Positions 35,060 through 47,700 of a stretch of DNA of 64,000 nt are shown here, in pieces. The notes below the pieces were generated by a model, which was not told where the DNA came from, ran no database searches, and saw only the letters and a program-made list of their open reading frames with translations. This DNA is from Watersipora subatra (Eukaryota > Bryozoa > Gymnolaemata > Cheilostomatida > Watersiporidae): NCBI RefSeq assembly GCF_963576615.1, contig NC_088717.1, positions 51,809,026 through 51,873,025 on the forward strand. Reading direction: 5' to 3'. The position numbers were made by a program, and so were the translations under genes. Each line of letters opens with the position of its first letter. The stretch's first letter is position 1.

Positions 35060-38000
35060 TCTCCCTCATCAGTTTCGCCTGTAGAAACTGCACGGCCAAC
35101 TAAACTTACTTATGTTTGACATTACTTGACGGAGGTAAATGGTATGATGGTAATGTGATGGTAAACTAGGGGACCACATCATGTAAGTGAAATATCAATT
35201 TATGAATCCTTTAGATCATGGATTTGAGTCGGTTATAACAACACCTTGTAAACTATTCAAAACATCACTTTAGATGAATTACTCACTATTTTGCCTTACA
35301 TTTCTGTCTTTTTTTATTCTTATTTTGTTTTATTTATTTTTAATTTATTATTATTTACTCCTTGTTTACCGCTGACTAAACATGCCTATTACACTCTCGT
35401 GTAATGTACCAAAGTTATTTTTGGCTAACAAGCCGAGACAATGGCTGTAGTAATGTGAAAAGTTTCTACGCACATCCAAGAGTACCTCATGAGAAAATAA
35501 AATTGTCAGTTAATGGAAACAAGATAGCAGACCATTCACGCGGTTTACTCGAACTTGGAGAGTAGTAAGTAGCGGATGGCTACTCAGGTTTGTTTAACCG
35601 TCATTACGGCAGCTTGTTAGCTGTGTGTGAACTCCATTGGCGAGTTACATATTATACTAACCTCTACATGTGAAAATTTAAATTGTGCCATTGCAGTACA
35701 ATTGTAACCACATATTTTAAATCTTCAAAATTTGGTTATTGCAAAGGGCAATCGTTAAAACTTGTAAAGCCTAGAAATGTTCGCATGGACGTCTTGGAGT
35801 AGGATCTGCCTATACACACTCTCTTGGTTCGGTCAGACAAATTACCTTCGTGCGCTTCACTGATGTCTTTAATTTCGATATCTCATTTTTTATGTTTGTG
35901 CCAGCATTGACTATCGAGAAGTACTAGTATCGTCGCATTTCAAATGTTGATGGATAGGTTCTGCAGCAACAGTTATTTTTTATACACGCGTTTCTATGTA
36001 CTATTTTTTATTGTTAATTCAATGTATTCGTAATTTTTATTTTTTATCAGTCTGTTTTAATCGTATCAGGATCAATGCATTTTTCATTGTAATAAAAACA
36101 CACTTTATCTAGCCATTACTTTCTAATTATTTCACATTTAAACACCTCTACCCTGTTTTAGTTTTTTTTGTTTATTAGAACCGCACAAAACACTTTTCTC
36201 ATGATATGAAGTTTAAAGGTTATGATGGTAAATGTCGTACATGTTAAATACAAATAAATTTTCTGTGCAAAGACGTTTTTATTACCCGCGCAACTCTGGG
36301 CATTCACCTAGCATTCCTATAAGAATACACAACTTTTTTTTAAATTCATTTCGCAACTCAAAAACCTCCTTTCTAAATATTGTAAGTAATTACACAGCAT
36401 TATAACAAGTACATATTATATAAATGTTTAGAAACTAAAAGTGAAAATTAAAGTGCATGTAAAAGAACTAAAACAATAAATCAATAATCAATAAAGTGAG
36501 GTTTTATTGTTCCTCTAACTTAGAGACACGAGAAGGTAACTGTAACCTGTGCAATGCATTTGCTTAGTGGTAGAGATATGCTGGCATCACCTGTTCAAGC
36601 CAGTCAGTGTTTAAACCAGCTTAGTTTAAATACGTCTTATTAATTTTATGTGTTTGTGTTTAGTTTCATCTGACTGTTCGATTTCATTTACAAAAACTGT
36701 TGCTCTGCAAGATCTCTAACATTGTTCTTTGAAAATAACGTTAGGGTTTGTTTGCTGGAATTTCATATCGTATGTCGGAGAATTTACATGCTGTGACAGT
36801 TGTAAGTCGAGATTTTACTGTAATGAAATAATATAGCAGCTATTATTGTGTACCCACAACACTCTGGTTGTAAAGTCGCCTTTACTTAACCTCTACTGCT
36901 AAGTTACTAATAATAAAATGGTGTCAACTTTTTAGCATATGACAAAAGCTTTGACAAGTGTAAATCCAACCCTGCTTCAAGTTGAGAGAATTTCTACTCC
37001 ATCATCCAGATACCTTTTCCAAACGTTCTTATAAAGACTGGTGTTCAGGCATCGGATCAGCATGGTATAAATATCTCATGTCGGAGGCCTGTTGAGAGAA
37101 TAGTTTAACCTGCTGACATATTGGAATTTCCTTTTACTGACACACTGTTACTTGCTGTAGTAACTTGTCTCCATATTGTTAGTGTTGCAGTTGCTCAGAG
37201 AGTGTGATATTTCACACAACACTCCAATCTCTTTGCATTTTTGTATAACACATTTCAGCAAGGAATTTTGATATTTTGATTTTTCATCACTCAGCTTAGT
37301 TAGGTATATGAATGTATTACATTTTCCTTGTTTTTAAGCTACTGCATATTTTGTACCAATATATATTTTTGTAGAAGTCTGAATACTGGTTTTTTCATTC
37401 GATGAAGATTCCTGCAGCTTTGAATTGTCTTGAGAAAAGCGTTAAAAATGATCATTGTGAGTTCTTGACTCCCTGGTGTTTTGCAATCTTTTGCTGCATT
37501 TGATGTAGCCTTTGGTTCCAGGAGTCACCTCCACTTTGTCTTGTTGGCACTGAGCTGAGTGTGTATCAGGGGTCGGCTCCTCAGTTTTCCTGGAATTTTC
37601 TTTCCTGTCGGTCTGTTAATATTATATACGAAAGTGGAGAAGTCGTTGGCTGTTTGATGATAGGAAGTGCACTCAAAAGTTATTTTACAAATTTAATGCA
37701 CTATGTGTGTCCAAAGAACCAGTGAATAATGCATACTTTGGGCTGATTTGATTGAAGAAAAAACTGATCTAATATCTATGTTCATAAGAAATGGCTAAGT
37801 TATGAAACCTTAACATTTTGAAGACATGCTAGACATCAATATTATTAGAACCATTATAATAAGGCTGTGCACCAAACATTAGATGGCGTTTTAGCACAAC
37901 TTCTGACACTGAAGCTGGCATGAATTATTTCAGACAAGCAAGGCAGTGATGTAACTGACAGATACACCTATTTTTTGCTAGAATTCAACATTTGGAGCTT

Positions 38001-38125
38001 TTGCAATATTTTATAATAGTTACACAATCATTGAGCAAAATGGTGCCCAAGGCTAGTTGATAAATTTTCTGAAGAGTACATTAATTGAAAAGGAGTAATA
38101 TTAGGTACAGGAGGTTTGTTGTCTA
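35060..38125. other. PDZD11 3' flank; repeat fragments only
   Basis: Any final PDZD11 exon should lie here, but none is clear. Candidate AATAAA at 35496-35501. The stretch at 36130-36310 is a copy of a repeat also at 43.6-43.78 kb. 36540-36620 has a tRNA-like phrase (GCTTAGTGGTAGAGATATGC...CCTGTTCAAGCC), perhaps a SINE head. The rest shows nothing. Confidence 0.4.
36130..36310 (+). repeat. Dispersed repeat with ACCCGCGCAACTCTGGG end
   Basis: Parallels 43615-43775 base by base over long stretches: CACAAAACACTTTTCTCATGATATGAAGTTTAAAGGTTA, TGGTAAATGTCG, TTAAATACAAATAAATTTTCTGTGCAAAGACG, then TTTTTATTACCCGCGCAACTCTGGG. A direct, diverged copy of the same family. Confidence 0.65.
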
Positions 38126-38129
38126 TTAC

Positions 38130-38340
38130 CTTTGCCCAAGTTGAAGACTAGCAGTTTCTTTGATGCCGAACATACTCTCTAGACTGCTGAGTTGTCTACT
38201 CTTATTAACATTTGGAGACAACTGCCGTTGCATTATTGGTTGTAGCTTGAGTGGATCAGGAATTGTGCGCTTTTGTTTTTGCTGATTCATTGGTTTGTTC
38301 ATTTTGCTTGACATCCGGTCGGCTAGTAGTATTTGGGAAA
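38130..38340 (-). CDS. Possible internal exon of an unassigned minus-strand gene
   Basis: Frame of 69 codons between acceptor TTGGTCTTTCTAG and donor CAAAG|GTAATA, starting in phase 1 and ending in phase 2, with a stop just past the donor. It reads ...KMNKPMNQQKQKRTIPDPLKLQ... then RQLSSLESMFGIKE. It is polar, basic and low in complexity, like both neighbouring minus-strand genes. It lies 3' of the poly(A) signal at 38685-38680, so it would belong either to an alternative 3' end of the long upstream gene or to the 5' part of the gene ending at 29706. No partner junction is proven. Confidence 0.35.
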
Positions 38341-38679
38341 CTAGAAAGACCAACGGTAAGGTGTCTGATAGGTCAGACATCAGTCATAGGAATATGCCGT
38401 CTTGACGGGGCAGCAATGCAATTACGCTTTCATAAACCTTATCAGCTTCAGCTCAAATATACTTGACACGATAGCTTTCTATCATAGATGCAAAGATACA
38501 AACTATTATCTCAGTGCCTATTAAATTACAATGTACACAGCACTGGTATGTGTTTGTATTTCCAACCCATGCATGTTCGTGAGAGAGTTTTAGCTAGAAT
38601 TATATAAGGACTTATAAAGTGAAAAATACTCTGTTCATTCAATGAGGCCATCCTCTAGCTCATCTAAAGTAACTTTTCA

Positions 38680-38685
38680 TTTATT
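38680..38685 (-). terminator. Poly(A) signal AATAAA
   Basis: AATAAA on the minus strand, 109 bp past the stop codon of the long minus-strand gene. It supports 39030-38794 as a terminal exon. Confidence 0.5.
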
Positions 38686-38793
38686 CAGATCTCACACCTA
38701 ATAGCTTTCTATTATATCCATCAGGCTAGATAACTAAGGCGTAATAATTTTCAGGCATCTCATATCAACATGAAACTTTTAAAATAGTGACGC

Positions 38794-41700
38794 TTAATGC
38801 ATTTTATACATTAACTCGAGTTTCAATTGAACATATTGATGACAGAATTCACTTATCATACTGGCTATGTTTTTCCTTCGTATGGAGTTCTCCATGGCTT
38901 TAAATCGCCCGAGTCGTTGATGCAGATGCCCTACGGAGCTGTCGTGTACCCGATCTGCTCTGTCTGCTAGGTGAGGGGTGGTGACTGTGCCATAGGAAGG
39001 TTTTATTCGCAGACACATCGCACTTTCATCCTGTAAAAGATTCATTGCCTGACTAACATAAACTCTAAAACCTGCTGACATATAGTATCATTCTATAGTT
39101 CTAGCAATTGGAAAAGCCTAAGAGCTTATTTTACAAAAGACTGTTACACACTGTATCACAGTAAATTGACAGTCATCCCATGCTATACCGGTGATCGTCT
39201 GCGATAACATTGTTCAGACTATCACAAATGCATCTGCATTTACATCATGAATTGTCCATGACATAGTGTTTTTAGTATACAAATGCGGTCGCTGAAGCCT
39301 GATGAAGTAGTAGTCCCACAACAACTATTATGAAAGAAGATATAGGTCATGGACTTTGCGACAGCCAATCATCATTGCCGAATTAGTGCCTCGTGCACAT
39401 ACTGTTGTGGATGCACTGAGAAATATTGAGGAAGTTTGACAGCTACAGTTTTTTCTGGCATATCTGCATTGCCTCGGTGATGCCAACGTTAATGCATTTG
39501 CATGGTCGACGAATGATTGCCGAGAGGACAACCTTGAAATGCTGCGACACAGTGGGTACCATTCTTAAAGGATTTAAATGAATTTAAAAATTGCAGTCTT
39601 CAGAGTGTGTATCCCTAATTTAGATTGTTTGGTTTCTAGGATCTGGAAAGCAAAAATAAACACAATTTAGTTTAATATTTATGTTTTTGTTAAATGTTGC
39701 TTTTAGTTATTTGGTCAGTTTACCTTTTGTTTTAGTTGTTCAGTTATGCTTGAGCTATCTTTATGAACTCCTTGAAAATATTCATGTAATATCCGATTTC
39801 TTTCCAAGGGAAAACAACTGCGAAAGATGCTTTCAGTTTGCATAACATTATGGTTCAGGGCATAGCTACACTCATTTTTTGGCCTACTTGCCGCAATGGC
39901 TGGCAGGACTGGCAGCTGATTGGCTAAAGGAGGCATGAGTCTAAGTTTAAAGGAACAGGCCAGAAGATCAGTTAGGCCTTTGACATTAATAGCGCAAAAC
40001 GCATCCGTCACTGGATTGAGGGGCTTCGGCTTTCTCCAGTACTTTGGGCATGGAGGGTCTTTGCTGTAAAAAACAAAACAGCAGATCTGCCAATTTTCAT
40101 GGTTACCAGAGTAATAATAATTTACACTAGTAGTCAACAACAAGAGTAGCGTGTCTTAATCAAGTAAAGCTATTTGACATGTTTAAGCAGGTAACTATAA
40201 GACTATTCTGTTTATTAGTGTTATACGCAGGTATATACCATAATATAGCATAAGTGAAACTGTTTACATATCAGTTAAAGTACATTGTTAATACTTGATT
40301 TATATCGTTAAGTACTTTGGTGTAAATAAATAAACTTATCAAAATTCATAACTTTTTGACCAATTTCCTAAAATAAGGGCAGGTGTGTGACCTTGAATAA
40401 ATTCATGGTGAACATAAGCACAATTACTCCATCGTATTTGTTAATTAAATTAGAAGCAAAAATACATCTTTCCCGAAATGGTTCCTTCAGTTCATTTCCA
40501 TACTATATTTTGGAATGAGTATCAAAGTATTCAATATAATATATTAAAAACTAGTTTTACCAGGAGTTTAGGTTGCTCACAGAGCAACTGATCAGGCCTA
40601 CCGTTTTATGTTATATGATTCGTGTTTGTTAGTTCTTTTCTGGTTTCTCTGCATATTTTTTTTGTTGTCTTCTTTGTTGGGTCCCTTTCTTCTGTTCCTG
40701 CCTGTAGTAACATACACTGGTTAAAAGACGTGTAACTGGTTTTAGATTGCTGATTTAAAAAGTTTTCTTTTGTTAGCAAGCTTTCGAGATCATTGGCCAA
40801 TGTGTAAAAAGCTACTACATTCTGTCTCCTTGTTTTTTTTGATAGATGATGTATTTCAAAATACAAATAATTTTGTAGCATCAGTCATTCTGAAGCGAGT
40901 TCACGCTTTTATTAGTTTAAGGTAATTTCATGTTTCTTTGTTTTTCTCATTGTTTGATTTGTCTGCTTGTGTACATTTATTTCCTACATTCCATAATGCA
41001 TTACGTTCTTCATTGTTCCGTCGTTGCTAGAAGTCTGTCGCGTAAAACGACACTCAAGGCTTGTTCACACTATATCACAGTATGTCGGTGCTAATCCCAC
41101 AATGCATCAGTGATCGTATGTGATAACATTGTTCACACTATAAATTTATCCACGTTTACATCGGCAATTTTATTCTCTTTACACAATGCGATAACTGAAA
41201 CATTGAAAAAAGTTCTACAGTAACTATCGTGATGGGAAATATAGAATAAGCAATCTGTGACAGCCTATCATCGGTGCCAAAGTAACATGTGTCATGTTAC
41301 TGTCAGTAAGTGTCATGGATGTTTGGCAAACTATCAGGAAAGTTTGACAGCTGGAATGTTTTCCAACATATCCACATGTCCTTAGTCATGCCATTAGTTT
41401 ACGGTGCACATAATCAATGAATAACCATCAAGAGGACAACTCCAACGTATGGCAATACAGTGCCAACCACTTTTAAGCAACCAATTAAATGGATAGTACT
41501 GTCAAACTGCTGCCTTTAAATAAAAAAAATTTTGTACATAAGTTGATGTCCATTTTCAACAGCAACATTATGACATATGAAACATTGGAGCTATTATTTT
41601 ATTCGCTGTGTCAAGACGTACGGACAACAGCATTATTTCAGGTCCAAAACTTAAACAACTAGCGCTCTCTTGTTCTTTATTAGGGAAGTTTTCTACAAGA

Positions 41701-44700
41701 CAAAGATCTTGCCATGGAATTTTTTCTATTATACCAGAAGTAGCTGTTCCTAGCAATGGATTTTTGTCTTTAGATTTACGCTCTTCATCTGAACTTTCAT
41801 CTGAGCTGTCATCAGGGTCATCATCAGGGTCATTACCCCCTCCAGCTCCAGCAGCAACACGGTCCACATTTCCTTCCAGCTCAGTGAGGAAAGCGCTAGG
41901 GTACTAAAATAGTATAGCCTATACATGAAAGCATTAGTCACAAATACAGAAAAATCAGCTTTCACTGAATTTCTCTTGAGCAAACATGAAACTCTTCAAA
42001 GAGCTCCGCTGTTTGAGTATGGATCTGCGACACGACCTTGTAAACTATATTCACCTATAAATGTTTGCTGACTCAAAGATGAACTCGCACAAAGTTTTAG
42101 ATTTTATCAGAAATTATCGGTATTTTTCTATCATTTGCGATTGTTTTTGATGTTTGAATTGATCTGACTGCCAGAATGTTTCAAGTTTAAAATTGACACA
42201 GCTTGATCATGGTTAAAATGTTAGAACCTAGTGAAAATATGATTATGACGTTTATAGTTGCAGAGAGGCCAACAGAATACAGACGCGTAACAGAATACAG
42301 ATACTATAGTTCAGGGATGGCGAAAGGATTTTGGCCATGATCCGCTACACCAAAATCTGACAAATCAAAGATCCACACTGCGCTAAAGATGTGCGTTTTT
42401 TTAACATACATACACATGCAATTATTTGTGTACATCTTAAAACAAGGTGTCAAATATGATTTTAAAAAACTTTGTTTATATACATAATTTGACTAAAAAT
42501 CAGTGAATGAATGTGGTGTAATAAATGTGTCTGATATCAGTGAGAAAAATGAGGAGTGGGGTTTGACTTCACAATACTATCGAAACGCTGTTTCTTGCTA
42601 CTTACTGCAACTCTTAATGTTTATGAAGAGGAGTATTTCTGAGTCATGTACTATGATTGTTTTTCCCAAAATTCATTGCTGAAAACAAAAAATGTACAAA
42701 AATTCTAAGAAAAGTTTACAAAAATCTTTTTTAAACCAAATTTTTAAAAAAATTACTTCAAAAATATTTTTTGACAGCCTACATGGAAGATCCACAAAAG
42801 AAATACAGAGATCCGCATCCGGATCAAGACCCGCCATTTGGCCATAGCTGCTATAGTTGATATCAGCTATTGTGTTCTGCAACTTGACCTCAATAGCCGA
42901 TATCAACTATAGCAAGGACAACAACTAACCGTGTCATTTCACAAGTATTTCTCTTCTGAGAGTTCTAAAAGTGATCAAGTTTTATCAATTTCAATCTTGA
43001 AACATCCTGGCAGTCAGATCACTTCAAACATCAAAAATGATTGCAAATGATAGATGAATTCCGATACATTCTGATAAAGTCTATTATAATTTAATGTAAG
43101 TTCATCATTGGTTGTGGAGCTTAATGAGTGAATGTTTTTGAGTCAGCCTCGTCACTCATTTTCGACTCCTCCGTCGTAGGCCACGCAGTCGTTATATAAT
43201 ACTTCTTCAGACCTTTATTTCAATATCCATATTTGGCAGTCATTTGACTAAATATAAGGTGTACTACCTTATTTGGAACACCCAAAGCCCAGATAGCACA
43301 AGTTACAAACTAGTAATTGGTAAGTTTTAGCAAGCAGTGGTTGTTAAAGGAAGGAAAAAATGGTTTTTATCTTTCTTCTATATATATATTTCTCAAAGTA
43401 TGTCATCCGTGTGTTGTATGTCGTATGTCTGTCTGCGTTCCGGCTATAGCCATTATTAGAACAACTGCAGCTCGACAACAATTCTAATGCAATGTCATGG
43501 AGTACTGTCATTAGAAGACTAAAAGCTTACTGCAATTTTCCATTGGCAATATGCCAGGCTAAAAGCTTGAAAGGTACAGTTGTTTGACAAAGTTTCAAAA
43601 CCTTTACAGTTGTTTTCATTTTTCTCTTAATTTATTTCAACTACACAAAACACTTCTCTTATGATATGTAGTTTGAAAGTTAGAATGGTAAATGTTGTTT
43701 TATATTAAATACAAATCAATTTTCTGTCCAGACTTTTTTATTACCCGGGCAACGCCGGGTGGTACAGCTAGTATTTTATATGTATCAAGTTGTACTATTG
43801 TTTGTACTTTACGTGGCTTGTTATAACTCATTACCTGCTGAGTATGCACAATTTATCAAATTTATGCATATCAATTACCTGTTACTTATATTTCATATTT
43901 TACAATTATTTAGCAGTCTGTTATATACCTGTATGTTTATTTCAAGGCAGTTTTTACTACAGATGTCACCATGTTCCCAGCACTGATGTTCCAATAAAAA
44001 TGAACATCCGTAACTTAGTCACAACCATTACATATTCCATTGGACAAACCTGAATGATGCGATCTTTTCTCAACCTCCAATCATGGCTTCAGATTGACAG
44101 ATGGAGAAACACGGCTCTTGCTATCGTAAAGATTTATCATTTGCATGTTATTGGTTATTGTTAATGTTTCAAGAATTATGTTCTCTTTATTTACTATTAG
44201 ATGGGAACACGACTTTCTGCTTATAGCGTATTTTCTGCCATTTATGCTTGATTAGCTGAATGCCCAGTGGTGCACATGGAATAAAAAACAGCTTATAAAC
44301 AGTGGCAAGAAATGTAGTTGTCATAAGCTATGTTTCTTTACCTCATGAATTTGAGTAACTTAAGCTAGTAACTTAAGCTAGCTATAAATAACTTATAAGC
44401 AAGTAAATTAGTGTACTATAATAAGAGCTGTGCTTATACATTGTGCTTGTACGGTACGCCGTAATGATTTCTCATGCAATCAATCATAGTCTTCAAGCAT
44501 GGTAGTAGCAACCAATAGCATTTTTGCAAGGGCTTCTAGCAGGCATATTTTAACCAGTGTAATAAGTATGTGCATAAGTTATTCATTACTGTAGCCAGTC
44601 GAACGTGTAGTCTAATGCATAGCACCCCTGTCTGCAGAGCTGGAGGTTAGGAGTTCAAATCCATTGCATTGCTAAGTCGATTTTTCGTTCTTAAAACTTT

Positions 44701-47700
44701 ATCACTCTAACTGGACATATAGACGACAAATGACAAACACTTATATTTATATACATGTACTGGATGAATGCCCGGCATTGCATGGGTAATAGGACAACTA
44801 CCTTATGAATTTGAGTAACTTACTTGGAAAACTAGATCTTTACTAAAATCTTTGCGCCAGCTTGAAACATTTTGGCCTAGCTTAACAATCGCTGAGTGTA
44901 ACAGTCAATAATGCTAGTTATTAACCCCGAGTAGGCACTTTTAGCAGGAGTATCTTAACCAGTGCAATGACTTTGCCCAATGAGTCCATGGTATTCTATG
45001 TAGCTTAATGATTAAGTTCGCCGCCTCTAAATCTGGAGGTCCTGAGATCAAATCCAGATTGCGCAGATTTTTCATTGCTAGTTTTAATAGCTATAACTGG
45101 ACACAGGGTTTTACAAAAAGACAAACACTGAGATTTATATATGCGTATAGATTATTGTTGAAATTCTTTGAAGCGTGAAACTCTACAATCAGCCTCGTGC
45201 CATCAGCAAATAAAGTATCACAGTCCTTTTGTATTAGGAAGTTCATAGCCTCTTTTCTTCACGGATAATCTAATAATTATGTAAATATTTTAATTGTGGC
45301 CATAAACCTTTAAGTATTAGCTACTTACATTACGTAATCTAATAGAGACACTTATGTGTATGTTACATGTTACCACTGTATCCCATGGGATACAGTGGTA
45401 ATTTAATTGCACCTCAAGCAAGGAAATTAAACTCACTTATATGGCTTAATGGACCAATACACTAACGGCTGCACCACTCAGCCACCTTCTAATACTTTGG
45501 AAAAATTGTGCATTTACCTAGTTATTACACATGTGTGATGATCTCTCAAAGTGCACAGGACTGCCATTGTACTACTGATAGTCACTATGTTTTCATGACT
45601 CGAATGATACGCATTTAGGCAGTGATGTAGTGCTAACCTTTTTTTAATCATAACTGTAAAGTTGAAATAAGTGGATGTAGGCGACCAAGAGTCGCAACGC
45701 CACTCAGGTCAAAACGGTTGGAACAGCTTGGAACCTGGAAGGTGCTGTAAGAACACCAGTGGGGTCTGGCCCGGACCCTACTGGAGGGCTTTTTTAACCC
45801 TAACTATAGTTATACTTAAAAAACACACAAATTTTCAAACCATAAGTTAGTTAGGGAGAGTTAGGGTAGCACTACATAACTGCATTTAGGGTTGTGTGAA
45901 AGTTGAGTTGCCTTGCAATTGAGTGTTTCAATGAAAATCTACACGAATGCGATGAGCATTTACTGCTAGCGCTTGACCCTATAGGTCGAGTATCAACCCA
46001 ATTAAAGACTCTATAAATAGCTATGCAGTCTTGTCAGCTAAGCTTAGCAGCAATTAGGAGCAATGTGAAACATTGGGACTGATAAAATCTAAATAAAAAC
46101 TACCGAAGCGTGCAAATGTTTAGACTGGATTGTCTGCACAATATTTTAATGCACATCGTTTGCAAGTGCTGTTTCCATCATTCGCAAGCATGATGGACAC
46201 GATAAAGACTTGCGAATCCGCAAAACTTGCGGATTTATGCCGTTTCTATGATGCGTCTAATTTGCGGATTGGCTCTAATATGCGCATCATATGTGTCATG
46301 GAAACAGAGAATAATAATAACCTAGTTACAAATCATTCATTACTAGGTTATCTAGCTGAAAGTGATTACCTTGCTGACTTCTGTGGCAGACAGCGGACTG
46401 GAGCCCGTATTAGTCAATAAGGAAGAGCTGTTGATGCAGTCATTATAAAACTTTTCGGAATAAATGTTTGGCAGCATTCCATCACTGACTGATTTTTTTG
46501 ACACTTTTGGTTTCTGTGGAGGTTTAAAATTCTCAGCTGACTTTGTTTTGGCCTTGTTGGCGCTATAACAATGATCAATAAGCATCATGGACCAGAGTAA
46601 TCTGAGCTATACTTCAAGTTATCGCCATTCGTCTTGTTTTCACTTTTTGGCTTGTATCTCTGTAATACTTTTACACGTACCCTGTTTTAAAAACTTTGCA
46701 TTACAACTTTGTATTAGGGCATTGGCAGCGGTTAACAGCTGGATATGTCTATGTTTTAACAGATAGAGCATGCCCACTAGTGGTTCAAAGCAAAAAGGAC
46801 CTGAGCTATGCCGCAGACTCGAACGCAACTCCCTCGTTGGCTGCCAAAAATCATGTCAATCCCATCAAAACACAAAAAAGTGAGAGTAACTACTAACAAA
46901 TAAAAACAGCAAGTCAGCAGATGTCTAAATTAACCACAATAGTTATATTTTTACATGTACATATTTTTATATGTTTGAGTGTGTGAGTGAGTGTGTGAGT
47001 GAGTGCGTGTGTGCGTGTGTATGTGCGTGTGTGTGTATGTATGTGCATGTGTGCGTGTGTATGTGCGTGTGTATGCATGTGCGTGTGTGCGTGTGTATGT
47101 GCGTGCGTGTTTATGTATGTGTGTTCATGTTTATGTGCATATGTATGTGCGTGTATGTGTATGTGTGTGCGTGTGTATGTGTGTGCGTGTGTATGTGCGT
47201 GTGTGTGTATGTATGTGCGTGTATGTGTGTGTATGTATGTACGTGTGTATGTATGTGCGTGTGTGTATGTATGTGCATGCGTGTGTATGTGCATGTGTGT
47301 GTATGTGCGTGTGTATGTATGTGTGTGTGAATGTATGTGTGTGCATGTATATGTATGTGCGTGTGTGTATGTATGTGCGTGTGTATGTATGTGCGTGCGC
47401 TTGTATGTATGTGCGTGTATGTGTGTATGTATGTGTGTGTGTATGTATGCGCGTGTGTGTATGTATGTGTGTGCGTGCGTGTGTATGTATGTGCATGTGT
47501 GTGTATGTGCATGTGTGTGTATGTGTGTGTATGTGCATTTATGTGTATGTCTGTGTGTGTATGTGTGTGCGTGTGTATGTATGCGTGTGCGTGTATGTGT
47601 GTGTGTGTATGTGCGTGTATGTGTGTGTGTATGTGTGTGTATGTGTGTGTATGCGGGGGTGTGTGTGTATGTGTGTATGTGTGTGTGTCTGCGTGTGTGT

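Noticed and set aside
40606-40881. 91-codon minus-strand frame between exons of the long gene
   Set aside because: Acceptors give an early stop or the wrong phase, and the in-frame stop comes before the only donor.
44610-45060. Possible tRNA genes
   Set aside because: Only box A/B-like phrases are present; acceptor-stem pairing and a normal anticodon arm are missing, and the copies sit in a repeat family.
45690-45790. GC-richer stretch with a GGTGCTGTAAGAACACC hairpin, possible structured RNA
   Set aside because: A short stem only, no match to a known RNA family that I can recognise, and no promoter elements.
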